A program made the translations under genes and the position numbers. DNA of 34,315 nt from Bacteroidales bacterium UBA5429. GTDB lineage: Bacteria > Bacteroidota > Bacteroidia > Bacteroidales > WCHB1-69. Where the stretch lies: positions 1 to 34,315 of the forward strand of contig DIRT01000033.1 of assembly GCA_002427605.1 (NCBI GenBank). The letters run 5' to 3'. A model generated the notes under the pieces. The model saw only the letters and a list, made by a program, of their open reading frames with translations. It had not been told where the DNA came from and made no database searches. Of the stretch, positions 7,408 through 14,920 are shown one piece after another (the stretch's first letter is position 1; the number at the start of each line of letters is the position of its first letter).

Positions 7408-8358
7408 ATGGTAAGCAGACGTTATTTGAGAATCAAGGTGATGCAGGAGATATTTGCATTCAAGGCTAATGAAAGAGAGAGCCTTGAACAGGCAGAAAAG
7501 AAATTGGATCGTGCTATTCAAGAATGCTATACCCTTTTTTGTTATTTTTTTTCGCTTTTTCCTGAACTGAAAAGGTACAGACTCAATAAACTGGAAGATC
7601 TGAAAACTAAATTTAAACCCACTTATGATGATCTTCACCCCAATAGAAAATTTGTTGATAATTTAGTCATTGATCAGATAGAAAATAATGCTACACTCAA
7701 TCGTCTGTGGAATAATTTGAGAATCAACTGGGACGATCAAGGTGATTTTATTGCTCAGATCTTTCAAGAGATTGCAAAAGAAGAACTCTATACACAATAT
7801 TTAAACGATAAAAACTCAAGTTATACCCAAGATCAGGAATTTCTCCTCAGTGTGATTGAAAACTGCTTTGCTAACAGTGAATTGTTGCATTGGTATTTTC
7901 AGGAAAAAAACCTACATTGGTTTGATGACTATAACGAAGCTTTGTTAATGTTTTACAAAAATATTAAACAGTTCAAAGAGAATAAAGGAAACGAAAATAG
8001 AATTTTTCCTCTATTCAAAAATGCAACCGAGGATAAACAGTTTTACAGAGATCTGTTCCAAAACACATTGCTCAATGATGATCAGTATGATAACATTATA
8101 GAAAGCAAATTGCAAAATTGGGAATTAGAAAGACTGAACGGGATCGATATTATTCTGATGAAAATGGCTATAACTGAGTTTCAACACTTTTATGATATAC
8201 CTGTCAAAGTAACTATTAATGAGTATATTGAATTAGCAAAATGGTATAGTTCCAATAAAAGTGGTGCTTTTATCAATGGATTGCTAGATCAAATTATATT
8301 GACACTCAAAGAGGAAGGAAAAATCACCAAAATGGGGAAAGGATTATTAAATAATTAA
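7408..8358 (+). CDS. nusB: Transcription antitermination factor NusB, long Bacteroidota form
   Basis: NusB with NusE binds boxA RNA and supports antitermination of rRNA operons. The 316 residues are about twice the size of E. coli NusB, which is usual in this phylum. The N-terminal half begins with the NusB-like RRYLRIKVMQEIFAF and is a helical extension. The conserved NusB fold sits at the C-terminus, with NGIDIILMKMAITEF, VTINEYIELAKWYS and SGAFINGLLDQI. It opens the operon nusB, DUF1573, yajC, YbbR-like, coaE, an order familiar from other Bacteroidota. Confidence 0.93.
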   Translation: MVSRRYLRIKVMQEIFAFKANERESLEQAEKKLDRAIQECYTLFCYFFSLFPELKRYRLNKLEDLKTKFKPTYDDLHPNRKFVDNLVIDQIENNATLNRLWNNLRINWDDQGDFIAQIFQEIAKEELYTQYLNDKNSSYTQDQEFLLSVIENCFANSELLHWYFQEKNLHWFDDYNEALLMFYKNIKQFKENKGNENRIFPLFKNATEDKQFYRDLFQNTLLNDDQYDNIIESKLQNWELERLNGIDIILMKMAITEFQHFYDIPVKVTINEYIELAKWYSSNKSGAFINGLLDQIILTLKEEGKITKMGKGLLNN

Positions 8359-8363
8359 TTAAA

Positions 8364-8819
8364 ATGATGCAAAAAATTTCAATTTTTATTATTTCTTTAT
8401 TTCTTGTTGTTGGATGTGGTAAAAAAAAATCTACCGAAATTGGTGTTGAAAATATCAATAATCCTGCAACTGCAGAAGGCATTGATCCTGCACGTGCAGA
8501 AAAGATGCCGGTTATCACTTTTGAAAAAATAGTTCATGATTTTGGTTATGTAACTAAAGGTGAACGTTTAAGTTATAATTTTAAATTTAAAAATACAGGA
8601 AACTCTGACTTGATTATTAGCTATGTTGAGTCCTCCTGTGGATGTACAACCTCATCACCTCCCAAAGCACCTATTAAACCGGGTGATTCAGGAGAAATTA
8701 AAGTAACTTTTGACTCCAAAACCAAAAGCGGTATTACTGAAAATCAAGTGATGATTGTCGCCAATACTTATCCTGTTAAAACTGTATTAACACTAATTGC
8801 AGATGTTAAAAATCCATAA
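8364..8819 (+). CDS. DUF1573 lipoprotein
   Basis: The 151-residue protein has an N-terminal lipoprotein signal (hydrophobic IFIISLFLVVGC, lipidated Cys18 followed by GKKK) and a single DUF1573 domain, an Ig-like fold abundant in Bacteroidota. The diagnostic segment is FEKIVHDFGYVTKGE, then FKFKNTGNSDLII, ESSCGCTTSSPPKAPIKPGDSGEIKVTFDS. It is probably anchored to an envelope membrane facing the periplasm. The molecular role is unknown. It starts 5 bp after nusB and 18 bp before yajC, so it is co-transcribed with both. Confidence 0.88.
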   Translation: MMQKISIFIISLFLVVGCGKKKSTEIGVENINNPATAEGIDPARAEKMPVITFEKIVHDFGYVTKGERLSYNFKFKNTGNSDLIISYVESSCGCTTSSPPKAPIKPGDSGEIKVTFDSKTKSGITENQVMIVANTYPVKTVLTLIADVKNP

Positions 8820-8837
8820 ATAAAAATTTAAAAAAGT

Positions 8838-9161
8838 ATGAACATGATTTCTTTATTATTATTTGCACAGTCCGCAGAAGGAAAACAAGGTGGTGGTGGA
8901 TATTCAATGCTCATTTTTTTAGGATTGATGATCTTGATATTTTATTTCTTTATGATCCGTCCTCAACAAAAAAAGCAAAAACAGATTCAACAATTTAGAG
9001 ATAATATCAAAAAAGGGGACAGCATTATCACCATTGGCGGTATTCATGGTAAAGTGGTTGATGTAAAAGAAAACACCTTTGTTATTGAGGTTGCCGACAA
9101 TGTTAAAATGACTATTGAAAAAGCAGCTGTTGCCATTGACGGTAACGAAACTAAAAAATAA
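8838..9161 (+). CDS. yajC: Preprotein translocase subunit YajC
   Basis: A small accessory membrane protein of the SecDF-YajC complex. The 107 residues have a glycine-rich periplasmic N-terminus, one transmembrane helix at about 22-41 (MLIFLGLMILIFYFFMI), then the hallmark RPQQKKQK and a cytoplasmic domain with FRDNIKKGDSIITIGGIHGKVVDV. SecDF is not adjacent. It lies 18 bp after the DUF1573 gene and 20 bp before the YbbR-like gene. Confidence 0.94.
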   Translation: MNMISLLLFAQSAEGKQGGGGYSMLIFLGLMILIFYFFMIRPQQKKQKQIQQFRDNIKKGDSIITIGGIHGKVVDVKENTFVIEVADNVKMTIEKAAVAIDGNETKK

Positions 9162-9181
9162 TCCTTTCCGAGTTAATTAAA

Positions 9182-9598
9182 ATGAACAAACAAAGTCCTA
9201 AGACAATATTGACCTCCACAACATTCTTGATTTGCTTCATCATTGCGGTTTTGGGGTGGTTCGTTATCACATTTTCCAGAGAATATGTCCAAACCTTGCC
9301 TTGTGAGGTTGTTTTGTATGATATACCGGAAAATGTTAAAACTATTTCAACTTCCGACTCTGTTGTTCTTATCACTTTTAAAGCAAAAGGATTCAATTAT
9401 TTAAAAAATAGCTTTACCGATAAATACACCACTCTCAATCTCTCAATTACTAATTTAACAGCAAAAAAGGAAAAAAAGAATGTGTATGCCTTTTCAAAAA
9501 GAGAACTCAGCAGTTATATTAAAGAGTATTCCCTATACGGCAACTCTTTTGTTGAAATCGAAAAACCGGAATCTCTTTCAATATATATCAAAAGATAA
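9182..9598 (+). CDS. Short YbbR-like (CdaR-family) membrane protein
   Basis: The 138-residue protein has an N-terminal transmembrane helix (about 14-33, ending in WFVITFSREY) and one region resembling a YbbR repeat (LPCEVVLYDIPENVKT, then ITFKAKGFNYL). Bacteroidota proteins at this place, between yajC and coaE, are normally about 300 residues with more than one repeat, so this copy is much shorter. There is no room for the missing part, because coaE begins 3 bp after the stop. The sequence gives no sign of a recent frameshift. The identification rests on gene order plus limited similarity. Confidence 0.65.
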   Translation: MNKQSPKTILTSTTFLICFIIAVLGWFVITFSREYVQTLPCEVVLYDIPENVKTISTSDSVVLITFKAKGFNYLKNSFTDKYTTLNLSITNLTAKKEKKNVYAFSKRELSSYIKEYSLYGNSFVEIEKPESLSIYIKR

Positions 9599-9601
9599 AT
9601 C

Positions 9602-10123
9602 ATGGTTAGGATTGCTTTAACCGGAGGAATAGGAACCGGGAAGACCCACTTGTCAAAGCATTTTGTTGAAATGGGTATTCCCGTGTTTTATGCTGATGAG
9701 GAAGCAAAGAAATTATATTCAGAACCCGAAGTAATTCGTTTTTTTTCTTCTACTTTTGGAGATGTAGTGATCTCCGATGGAAAGATCGATTTTAAAAAAC
9801 TAAGTGATTTGATCTTTTCTGACGAAAACGCAAGAATCCGAGTGAATCAATATATTCATCCTCTTCTTTTTGAGCGTTTTTATCAATGGGAGGAAAAACA
9901 AAAATGCAACATCATCATGATGGAAAGTGCCATTGTTTTTGAAGCGGGTCTGGAGCATCATTTTGACAAGATAATTGTTGTAGATTCCTCCATGGAGGTA
10001 CGATTGGAACGGATTCGTAAAAAATATCCACATTGGAGTGATGAGGAAATCCAAAAAAGGATTGCAACTCAACTCCCTCAGGAGGAGAAGTGTATGCGTG
10101 CCGATTTAATACTCAAAAATTAA
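9602..10123 (+). CDS. coaE: Dephospho-CoA kinase, C-terminally short
   Basis: Last step of CoA synthesis, phosphorylating the 3'-hydroxyl of dephospho-CoA. The P-loop GGIGTGKT is at 8-15, the acceptor-site region reads FYADEEAKKLY, and DKIIVVDSS, RLERIRKKYPHWSDEEIQKRIATQL and ADLILKN match the family in order. At 173 residues it is about 25-30 shorter than usual: it stops right after the strand ADLILKN, where relatives continue with a final helix. The stop lies 2 bp from the end of the convergent ROK gene, so there is no space for that helix, and the other frames do not encode it. All catalytic parts remain, so it is probably functional. Confidence 0.9.
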   Translation: MVRIALTGGIGTGKTHLSKHFVEMGIPVFYADEEAKKLYSEPEVIRFFSSTFGDVVISDGKIDFKKLSDLIFSDENARIRVNQYIHPLLFERFYQWEEKQKCNIIMMESAIVFEAGLEHHFDKIIVVDSSMEVRLERIRKKYPHWSDEEIQKRIATQLPQEEKCMRADLILKN

Positions 10124-10125
10124 TT

Positions 10126-11067
10126 TTAACGCGTCAGTGCCGCTGCTCCTAAAATGGCAGAATCATTGGTGGGCAATGAAGAGAGTAAAATGGGGATCTC
10201 TCTGTCATAGATAAAGAGTTTGTGTTTCTTGAAAGATCGACGTATTGGATCCAGGAACACCTCACCCGCCTGAATTGGACCACCCATCAAAAAGATTGCT
10301 TCAGGAGAGGAAAATGTAACTGCATTAGCTAGAGCAATGCCCAATAGATATCCGGTTCTTTCATAGGTTGCTATTGCTAATGGATCATTCTTTTTAGCTG
10401 CATCGGAAATAGTTTTGCCGGTCATTACTTCAAAAGGAACAGAACACAGAATTGAATCAGGAAATTGGGGCATCAATTCCAGGCAGTTCAGAACAATACC
10501 GCTTGTTGATGCATATTTTTCCACACATCCTTTATTTCCGCAACCGCACTCTCTTCCTTCAGGAATGAGAATAGCGTGACCCATTTCCCCTGCCAGACCG
10601 TCAGCGCCATAAACCAGTTTCCCATCAATAACAATGCCGCTACCAATGCCCGTCCCGAGCGTGTACATGATAAAATGAGACATACCCTTGGCCCCTCCAT
10701 AAATCATCTCACCATAAGTAGCTGCATTGGCATCGTTGGTAAACACCACTTTATAAGGAAAGCGCTCCTCAAACAAAGATCGAATAGGAACTACTCCTTT
10801 AAAATTCAGATTGGTAGCATTTTCAATATTGCCGGAGTAGTAATTGGCAGCCGGAGCTCCAATCCCTATTCCTGAAACCAATGCTGAATCTACATTCTGA
10901 AGCAGTTGTTTAATCAGCTCCGAAATCTGATCCACATAAACTACAGCATCATGATAGTCACCCGTTTTAATATTGGCTCTACTGATTACTTTTCCGTTTC
11001 CATTAACTAAGCCGACATCTGTATTGGTTCCTCCAATATCAATTCCAATTGAATATATCTCGTTCAT
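10126..11067 (-). CDS. ROK-family sugar kinase (glucokinase-like)
   Basis: The 313-residue ROK kinase probably phosphorylates glucose or a related hexose at O6. It has the ATP-binding DIGGTNT (10-16), the catalytic NDAN (Asp112), GEMGH with zinc ligand His164, and the ROK zinc cluster CGCGNKGC (Cys174, Cys176, Cys181). It has no N-terminal helix-turn-helix, so it is an enzyme and not a repressor of the NagC/Mlc kind. Its ATG overlaps the stop of the upstream T9SS plug-domain gene as ATGA, which points to coupled translation. The exact sugar cannot be read from the sequence. Confidence 0.9.
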   Translation of the reverse strand: MNEIYSIGIDIGGTNTDVGLVNGNGKVISRANIKTGDYHDAVVYVDQISELIKQLLQNVDSALVSGIGIGAPAANYYSGNIENATNLNFKGVVPIRSLFEERFPYKVVFTNDANAATYGEMIYGGAKGMSHFIMYTLGTGIGSGIVIDGKLVYGADGLAGEMGHAILIPEGRECGCGNKGCVEKYASTSGIVLNCLELMPQFPDSILCSVPFEVMTGKTISDAAKKNDPLAIATYERTGYLLGIALANAVTFSSPEAIFLMGGPIQAGEVFLDPIRRSFKKHKLFIYDREIPILLSSLPTNDSAILGAAALTR

Positions 11068-12335
11068 TGTTGTAAATTTATAGTTGTAGTTCCTATTAAT
11101 TTATCGTAAGAGGTCCCCTCTTCTCTCAAGTAAATCAACACAGTATAGCTATTCTGTGTTTGCCAATGAGAACCCTCAATATAAGTTTCATCAATTACCG
11201 TTGACCCCTTAGGAACATACACATATTGATAATTATAAAAACCCTGTTTCAAATAAAGTGATGTTTCCCAATAGCGGGTATTCGGATTATAAGTTAATTT
11301 TGCATCAGAATCCAGATTCCAATCTGTTAACTCTCCAAAAACGTATACATCTCCCTTCGAAAGATCATAATCTGATTTCAAAGAGAAGTGAGTTAACACA
11401 TAATCCTCTGTATTTTCACCTCTAAAATCATTGTTTTTCCAATAGCAAGCACCTTGCAATGTCGGATCTGTTTCGTAGGCTCCAAAAGGTCTTGCAACAT
11501 CCTCCATCACATAAGCCTGATTAATTCTATCTTTGAAGTTAATGGAAACAATACGGTCTGATAAATTACGTAAAGTACGAATATCGAATCTTCTGAATTC
11601 CGATCCACCGGAAAATAATGTTTTATTCAGATTTTCATATTGAAAGCTAAACTCTCCGGGTTTCAGTGAACGATAAGTTAAACCCATAATGGCATTATCC
11701 CATCTGCCATTTTGTATGATAGTAGCATGCAAATATAGGGCTGGATTTCTGACGATATAATTTCCTGAATAAACAATAAAGTCAACCTGTTGTTTAGTCT
11801 CTTTATAAGTCACATCCGTTGCAGGTTCCACACGTGCCGATATACCTACTGTAGAGGATTCCATCACCATAACGCGACGAGTTAACACCGGATGATTGAT
11901 GTCGGTATCATACACGACTAATAAATAATTCCCCGATTTGGTAATCCGTAACAGATCTGTCGGAAAAATAAGCTCATAATGGGTATAGTGTTGAATTGTA
12001 TTAAATGAAAAGGTGTAATTGACTACCTCATCCTCCATAAAACCATCCAGATACTCTATGGGATTGAGCTCTGAAAATTGCCAATCATGGGTACAATGAA
12101 TCAGAGTATATTTAAGATAACGATCATACTGCTCTAAATCATCAAAAACCAATTTAAACTTTTCATTACTATTAAGAGTAATGATTGGCAATCCAAATTG
12201 CGCATCTTGATTGGTGATTTTTACACTCAATATATCCTGATCAAAAATCTGATTTACAGGATCAAAAGGATATGTTTGTTGTGCTGAAACGAACAAAGGA
12301 ATGATCCAGATTAAAAAAATTATCCGGTATTTCAT
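11064..12335 (-). CDS. Type IX secretion system plug-domain protein (DUF5103)
   Basis: The 423-residue protein begins with a Sec signal peptide (hydrophobic IIFLIWIIPLFVSA followed by QQ). It matches the DUF5103 family, which includes the protein found as the plug of the SprA translocon of the T9SS. Visible family segments are FKLVFDDLEQYDRYLKYTLIHC with DW shortly after, PTDLLRITKSGNYLLVVY, DFIVYSG, and a C-terminal E-set-like part (YVFGELTDWN, YWETSLYLKQGFYNYQYVY). The start is MKYRII at 12335: a Met 21 bp upstream would lie on the promoter itself. A T9SS cargo protease lies 5 kb away, which agrees with a working system. Family assignment is from memory of these motifs. Confidence 0.82.
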   Translation of the reverse strand: MKYRIIFLIWIIPLFVSAQQTYPFDPVNQIFDQDILSVKITNQDAQFGLPIITLNSNEKFKLVFDDLEQYDRYLKYTLIHCTHDWQFSELNPIEYLDGFMEDEVVNYTFSFNTIQHYTHYELIFPTDLLRITKSGNYLLVVYDTDINHPVLTRRVMVMESSTVGISARVEPATDVTYKETKQQVDFIVYSGNYIVRNPALYLHATIIQNGRWDNAIMGLTYRSLKPGEFSFQYENLNKTLFSGGSEFRRFDIRTLRNLSDRIVSINFKDRINQAYVMEDVARPFGAYETDPTLQGACYWKNNDFRGENTEDYVLTHFSLKSDYDLSKGDVYVFGELTDWNLDSDAKLTYNPNTRYWETSLYLKQGFYNYQYVYVPKGSTVIDETYIEGSHWQTQNSYTVLIYLREEGTSYDKLIGTTTINLQQ

Positions 12336-12353
12336 AATAGGCGGTTTAACCTG

Positions 12354-12361
12354 CAAATATA
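12354..12361 (-). promoter_or_regulatory. -7 box upstream of the plug-domain gene
   Basis: The minus strand reads TATATTTG, a TAnnTTTG match, 18 bp before the ATG at 12335. It rules out the upstream in-frame ATG at 12356 as a start, because that codon overlaps the box. It would drive the plug-domain and ROK genes. Confidence 0.6.
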
Positions 12362-12398
12362 CTGAATTAACCTAATATAAACGGAACTTTTTGGAAAA

Positions 12399-13169
12399 TT
12401 ATTGGCACAATACAAAAAGATCATCTCTTTCATTCAGACAGAGTACCGGTATTCCTTCCGGATTACCAATAATTTTGGACTCTTTAGAACCAAAGAGCAA
12501 GTCAATCAAACTATAAAAGCGAGTCATCATAATCAGGGTAACTCCTGCTCCCTCCCGTTGTGCATAAGAAAGCGATTCCTGATCTATATGCATCGAAGCC
12601 TGTTGAGGTATAATGGTATAATCCACCTCCAGATTATTATAAAGTTTCTCAATAAAACTCAGATTATTCTCTACTTTCCTTCGGGTGACCTCCTCTTTGT
12701 GTTGATTATGGATCACCTGAACCTCCGCTTTAATATTCTGTTTATTATAAAAACGAACAAAATAACTTGCCCACATCGCCTTCTCTTTTGTTTGTCTATC
12801 CACATCTACGGGAAGAATTACCTTTTGATATCCTGTAGAAAGTGGCAAAACTTCTCCCACTACCAACACAGGAATTCGGGATGGTCTGATAAAAGAGATC
12901 CCCTTTCTGACAGTGAAAAAACTTTGTACCCTTCCTTTTATCTCCCCTCTTTTTTTCGGAGCGGAGATTCCTATCACAAAAAGAATCACATTTTGAGCCT
13001 CAGCGTAAATGTAAAGTTGTTCCGGAAGAATTTTTTTGGTCATCATAATCACCTCCATCTCAGACTGAAACAGTTGCGCTATTAACTGACCATGTTCCCG
13101 GGCTGCTTTTCCTGCCAAAGAGTGATCCGACAATACCAATATTTTTGTTTTTTTAATCTCTTCTTTCAT
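12399..13169 (-). CDS. UspA-like universal stress family protein
   Basis: The 256-residue cytosolic protein appears to contain two Usp-like halves. The first begins KILVLSDHSLAGKAA and ends near RPSRIPVLVVGE. The second begins YQKVILPVDVDRQTKEKAMWA and ends with GSKESKIIGNPEGIPVLCLN, the usual last strand of Usp domains. The ATP-binding Gx2Gx9GS pattern is only partly kept, so nucleotide binding is uncertain. It starts 4 bp after tsaB, so it is in the same operon. No target or stress signal can be inferred. Confidence 0.7.
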   Translation of the reverse strand: MKEEIKKTKILVLSDHSLAGKAAREHGQLIAQLFQSEMEVIMMTKKILPEQLYIYAEAQNVILFVIGISAPKKRGEIKGRVQSFFTVRKGISFIRPSRIPVLVVGEVLPLSTGYQKVILPVDVDRQTKEKAMWASYFVRFYNKQNIKAEVQVIHNQHKEEVTRRKVENNLSFIEKLYNNLEVDYTIIPQQASMHIDQESLSYAQREGAGVTLIMMTRFYSLIDLLFGSKESKIIGNPEGIPVLCLNERDDLFVLCQ

Positions 13170-13173
13170 ATAT

Positions 13174-13896
13174 TTAATTGGAATAGAGTCCTTTAACGGT
13201 TGACTTTACAGGAATATAATCTTTTAAATAGAAGGGTTCAAAGTAAGCAGTATCTTCAAACTCTTCGTTTTTGTATTTTATCAATGCGGGCTGAACCATA
13301 TTTTGAGCAGATAGGGTTGCATCCGAAAAGAGAGCATTAGAATTCCCTTCCACCAGCGGTTTAAATTTGTTACTGCCGTTACCACAGAAGAGAATCGGCT
13401 CTTTTACCAGAAATTCCCGGAATGAGTTCTCATCCAAGATTTCAGAATGTACTTCGTTAAGGCGCACTCCTTCCCAGTCATAAAGTGCTGTATAAACCTC
13501 CATCCTTCTGGCATCTATCATAGGAGCAATCTTGTTTGAACCATTAATATTCACACTTTTTTTGGCTCCCAATGCAATACTTGAAAGCGTAGAGATCGCA
13601 ATTACCGGTATCTCCATTGCATATGCCAATCCTTTCACTGTAGAAACCCCGATTCTGAGTCCGGTATAAGATCCCGGACCAATACTTACCGCAACAGCAT
13701 CCAGGTCGGATGTTTTGAGACGATTCCCTTCCAACACCTCGTTGATCAATTCCATCAATTTTTCCGCATGAGAAAAACTTTGATCATAATCGATCACCTG
13801 AAGGAGGAGATCTCCTTGAGATAAAGCAACAGAACAAATCTCTGTAGCCGTTTCTATGTGTAGAATAAGTGGATTATTTTTCTTCATTTGCGTCAC
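13174..13896 (-). CDS. tsaB: tRNA threonylcarbamoyladenosine biosynthesis protein TsaB
   Basis: Partner of TsaD and TsaE in making the t6A37 modification of ANN-decoding tRNAs. The 240 residues contain the ASKHA-fold start ILHIETATEICSVAL, SHAEKLMELI, and the TsaB signature SIGPGSYTGLRIG at 71-83, followed by KGLAYAMEIPVIAISTL. The zinc and active-site residues of TsaD are absent, as expected for TsaB. It sits between a Gate-domain membrane gene and a UspA-like gene in one minus-strand operon. The second Met (residue 4) is also a possible start. Confidence 0.93.
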   Translation of the reverse strand: MTQMKKNNPLILHIETATEICSVALSQGDLLLQVIDYDQSFSHAEKLMELINEVLEGNRLKTSDLDAVAVSIGPGSYTGLRIGVSTVKGLAYAMEIPVIAISTLSSIALGAKKSVNINGSNKIAPMIDARRMEVYTALYDWEGVRLNEVHSEILDENSFREFLVKEPILFCGNGSNKFKPLVEGNSNALFSDATLSAQNMVQPALIKYKNEEFEDTAYFEPFYLKDYIPVKSTVKGLYSN

Positions 13897-13905
13897 ATTT
13901 AAAAT

Positions 13906-14847
13906 TTAAGCATAAAACCATCTGCTCATTGTTTCCTCTTTCCAGTTCCGGGTCAGCACCACAAAGATATAAGTAATTATGAAAGCATAGATCGATCTGA
14001 AGATAAAAACTCCGGAATAATGAGCTCCAATAGAAATCATCAGAAGGGAATCTTCGATCAAACTATGACAAAGCGACATTAATAATAAGGCATTAAAAAG
14101 ATCTCTTTTATTGAGTTGACTTTGTTCTACTTCATTGATAATCAAGGCTCCTCCATAAGCCAACCCCATTGTCATACCCAACACAGTGACAGGAATCAAC
14201 TCTTGAGAGATTCCCAACCATTTCAATATTGGAGAGAAGAATTTATTAATATATCGAATCAAGCCACTTCTTTTCAAAAGATCCAACAGGATTATGAGCA
14301 GCACGATAATAATGAAAATCAGTAAATAGTTTCTCAACTCACCGATAAGCCATCCCCCCCAAGATTGATCCTTATCTTGCATAACAATCTGAGTCACATT
14401 TTCCGGAGGATATTCCAACCAGCCACCCATACGATAGAGATGGTACATCAGCACTCCTGCGAGCAAACCAAACAAAAATCGAACTAAAAAAAGCGCATAT
14501 ACTTTACCACCTGCCTTTCGGGTAACCCCCAACTCAATGGGAAGCGCATGTGCAATCAGAATTACGGTTGACAAAGTTGTAATCTGCGCTACTGTCATCG
14601 TAGGAGCAATCGCAAAGTAAGCAATCAGACCGGCATAGATATTCCCCAGCATAGCAGAAGCCCATACCAATCCCATCTCTCCGGGAAGTCCCATCCAACC
14701 CATCAAGGGCGCCATGGCATCTCCAATATGATTAATCATGCCCGTTTCTTGTAAAATTTTTACTACGATAGAGACGGGAATCATGATTTTAAATATCTTC
14801 ATCGCACTCTTCCACCCTTGTGTCAACCAAGCATACAGCAATTTCAT
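13906..14847 (-). CDS. Nucleoside-recognition (Gate) domain membrane protein, SpmA/SpmB-like fusion
   Basis: The 313-residue polytopic membrane protein has two Gate-domain-like halves. The first has MIPVSIVVKILQETGMINHIG, APLMGWMGLPGEMGLVW and SAMLGNIYAGLIAY. The second has DLLKRSGLIRYINKFFSPIL, LGISQELIPVTVLGMTMGLAYGG and CHSLIEDSLL. In Firmicutes the halves are separate genes (spmA, spmB) linked to spore maturation, but the fused form is common in non-spore-formers with unknown substrate. It leads the operon with tsaB and the UspA-like gene. Its promoter is back-to-back with that of recG. Confidence 0.82.
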   Translation of the reverse strand: MKLLYAWLTQGWKSAMKIFKIMIPVSIVVKILQETGMINHIGDAMAPLMGWMGLPGEMGLVWASAMLGNIYAGLIAYFAIAPTMTVAQITTLSTVILIAHALPIELGVTRKAGGKVYALFLVRFLFGLLAGVLMYHLYRMGGWLEYPPENVTQIVMQDKDQSWGGWLIGELRNYLLIFIIIVLLIILLDLLKRSGLIRYINKFFSPILKWLGISQELIPVTVLGMTMGLAYGGALIINEVEQSQLNKRDLFNALLLMSLCHSLIEDSLLMISIGAHYSGVFIFRSIYAFIITYIFVVLTRNWKEETMSRWFYA

Positions 14848-14866
14848 CAGAAATGATCTAAAATCG

Positions 14867-14899
14867 TTGGCAAAAATACATGATTTTTTCCTATATTTG
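14867..14899 (+). promoter_or_regulatory. recG promoter
   Basis: The -7 box TATATTTG lies at 14892-14899 with a TTG at 14867-14869, 22 bp upstream, slightly longer than the ideal spacing. The recG ATG follows after 21 bp. The element overlaps the minus-strand promoter at 14871-14878. Confidence 0.55.
14871..14878 (-). promoter_or_regulatory. -7 box of the Gate protein/tsaB operon
   Basis: The minus strand reads TATTTTTG, 23 bp before the start at 14847. It is only 13 bp from the oppositely directed recG -7 box, so the two promoters share DNA and could interfere. Confidence 0.6.
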
Positions 14900-14920
14900 C
14901 CATCTCAATCAAATATTACT

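Noticed and set aside
9590..10126. Frameshift in coaE hiding the normal C-terminus
   Set aside because: The sequence after the stop is the end of the convergent ROK gene, and no frame there encodes a CoaE-like helix.
13906..14847. Sporulation function for the SpmA/SpmB-like protein
   Set aside because: The fused Gate-domain form is common in non-sporulating bacteria, and nothing else in the window concerns sporulation.
14738..14920. Longer N-terminus of RecG beginning at 14738
   Set aside because: It would run through the divergent gene and both promoters. The family start MQPQLLDTPIEFLKGVGPKR fits the ATG at 14921.
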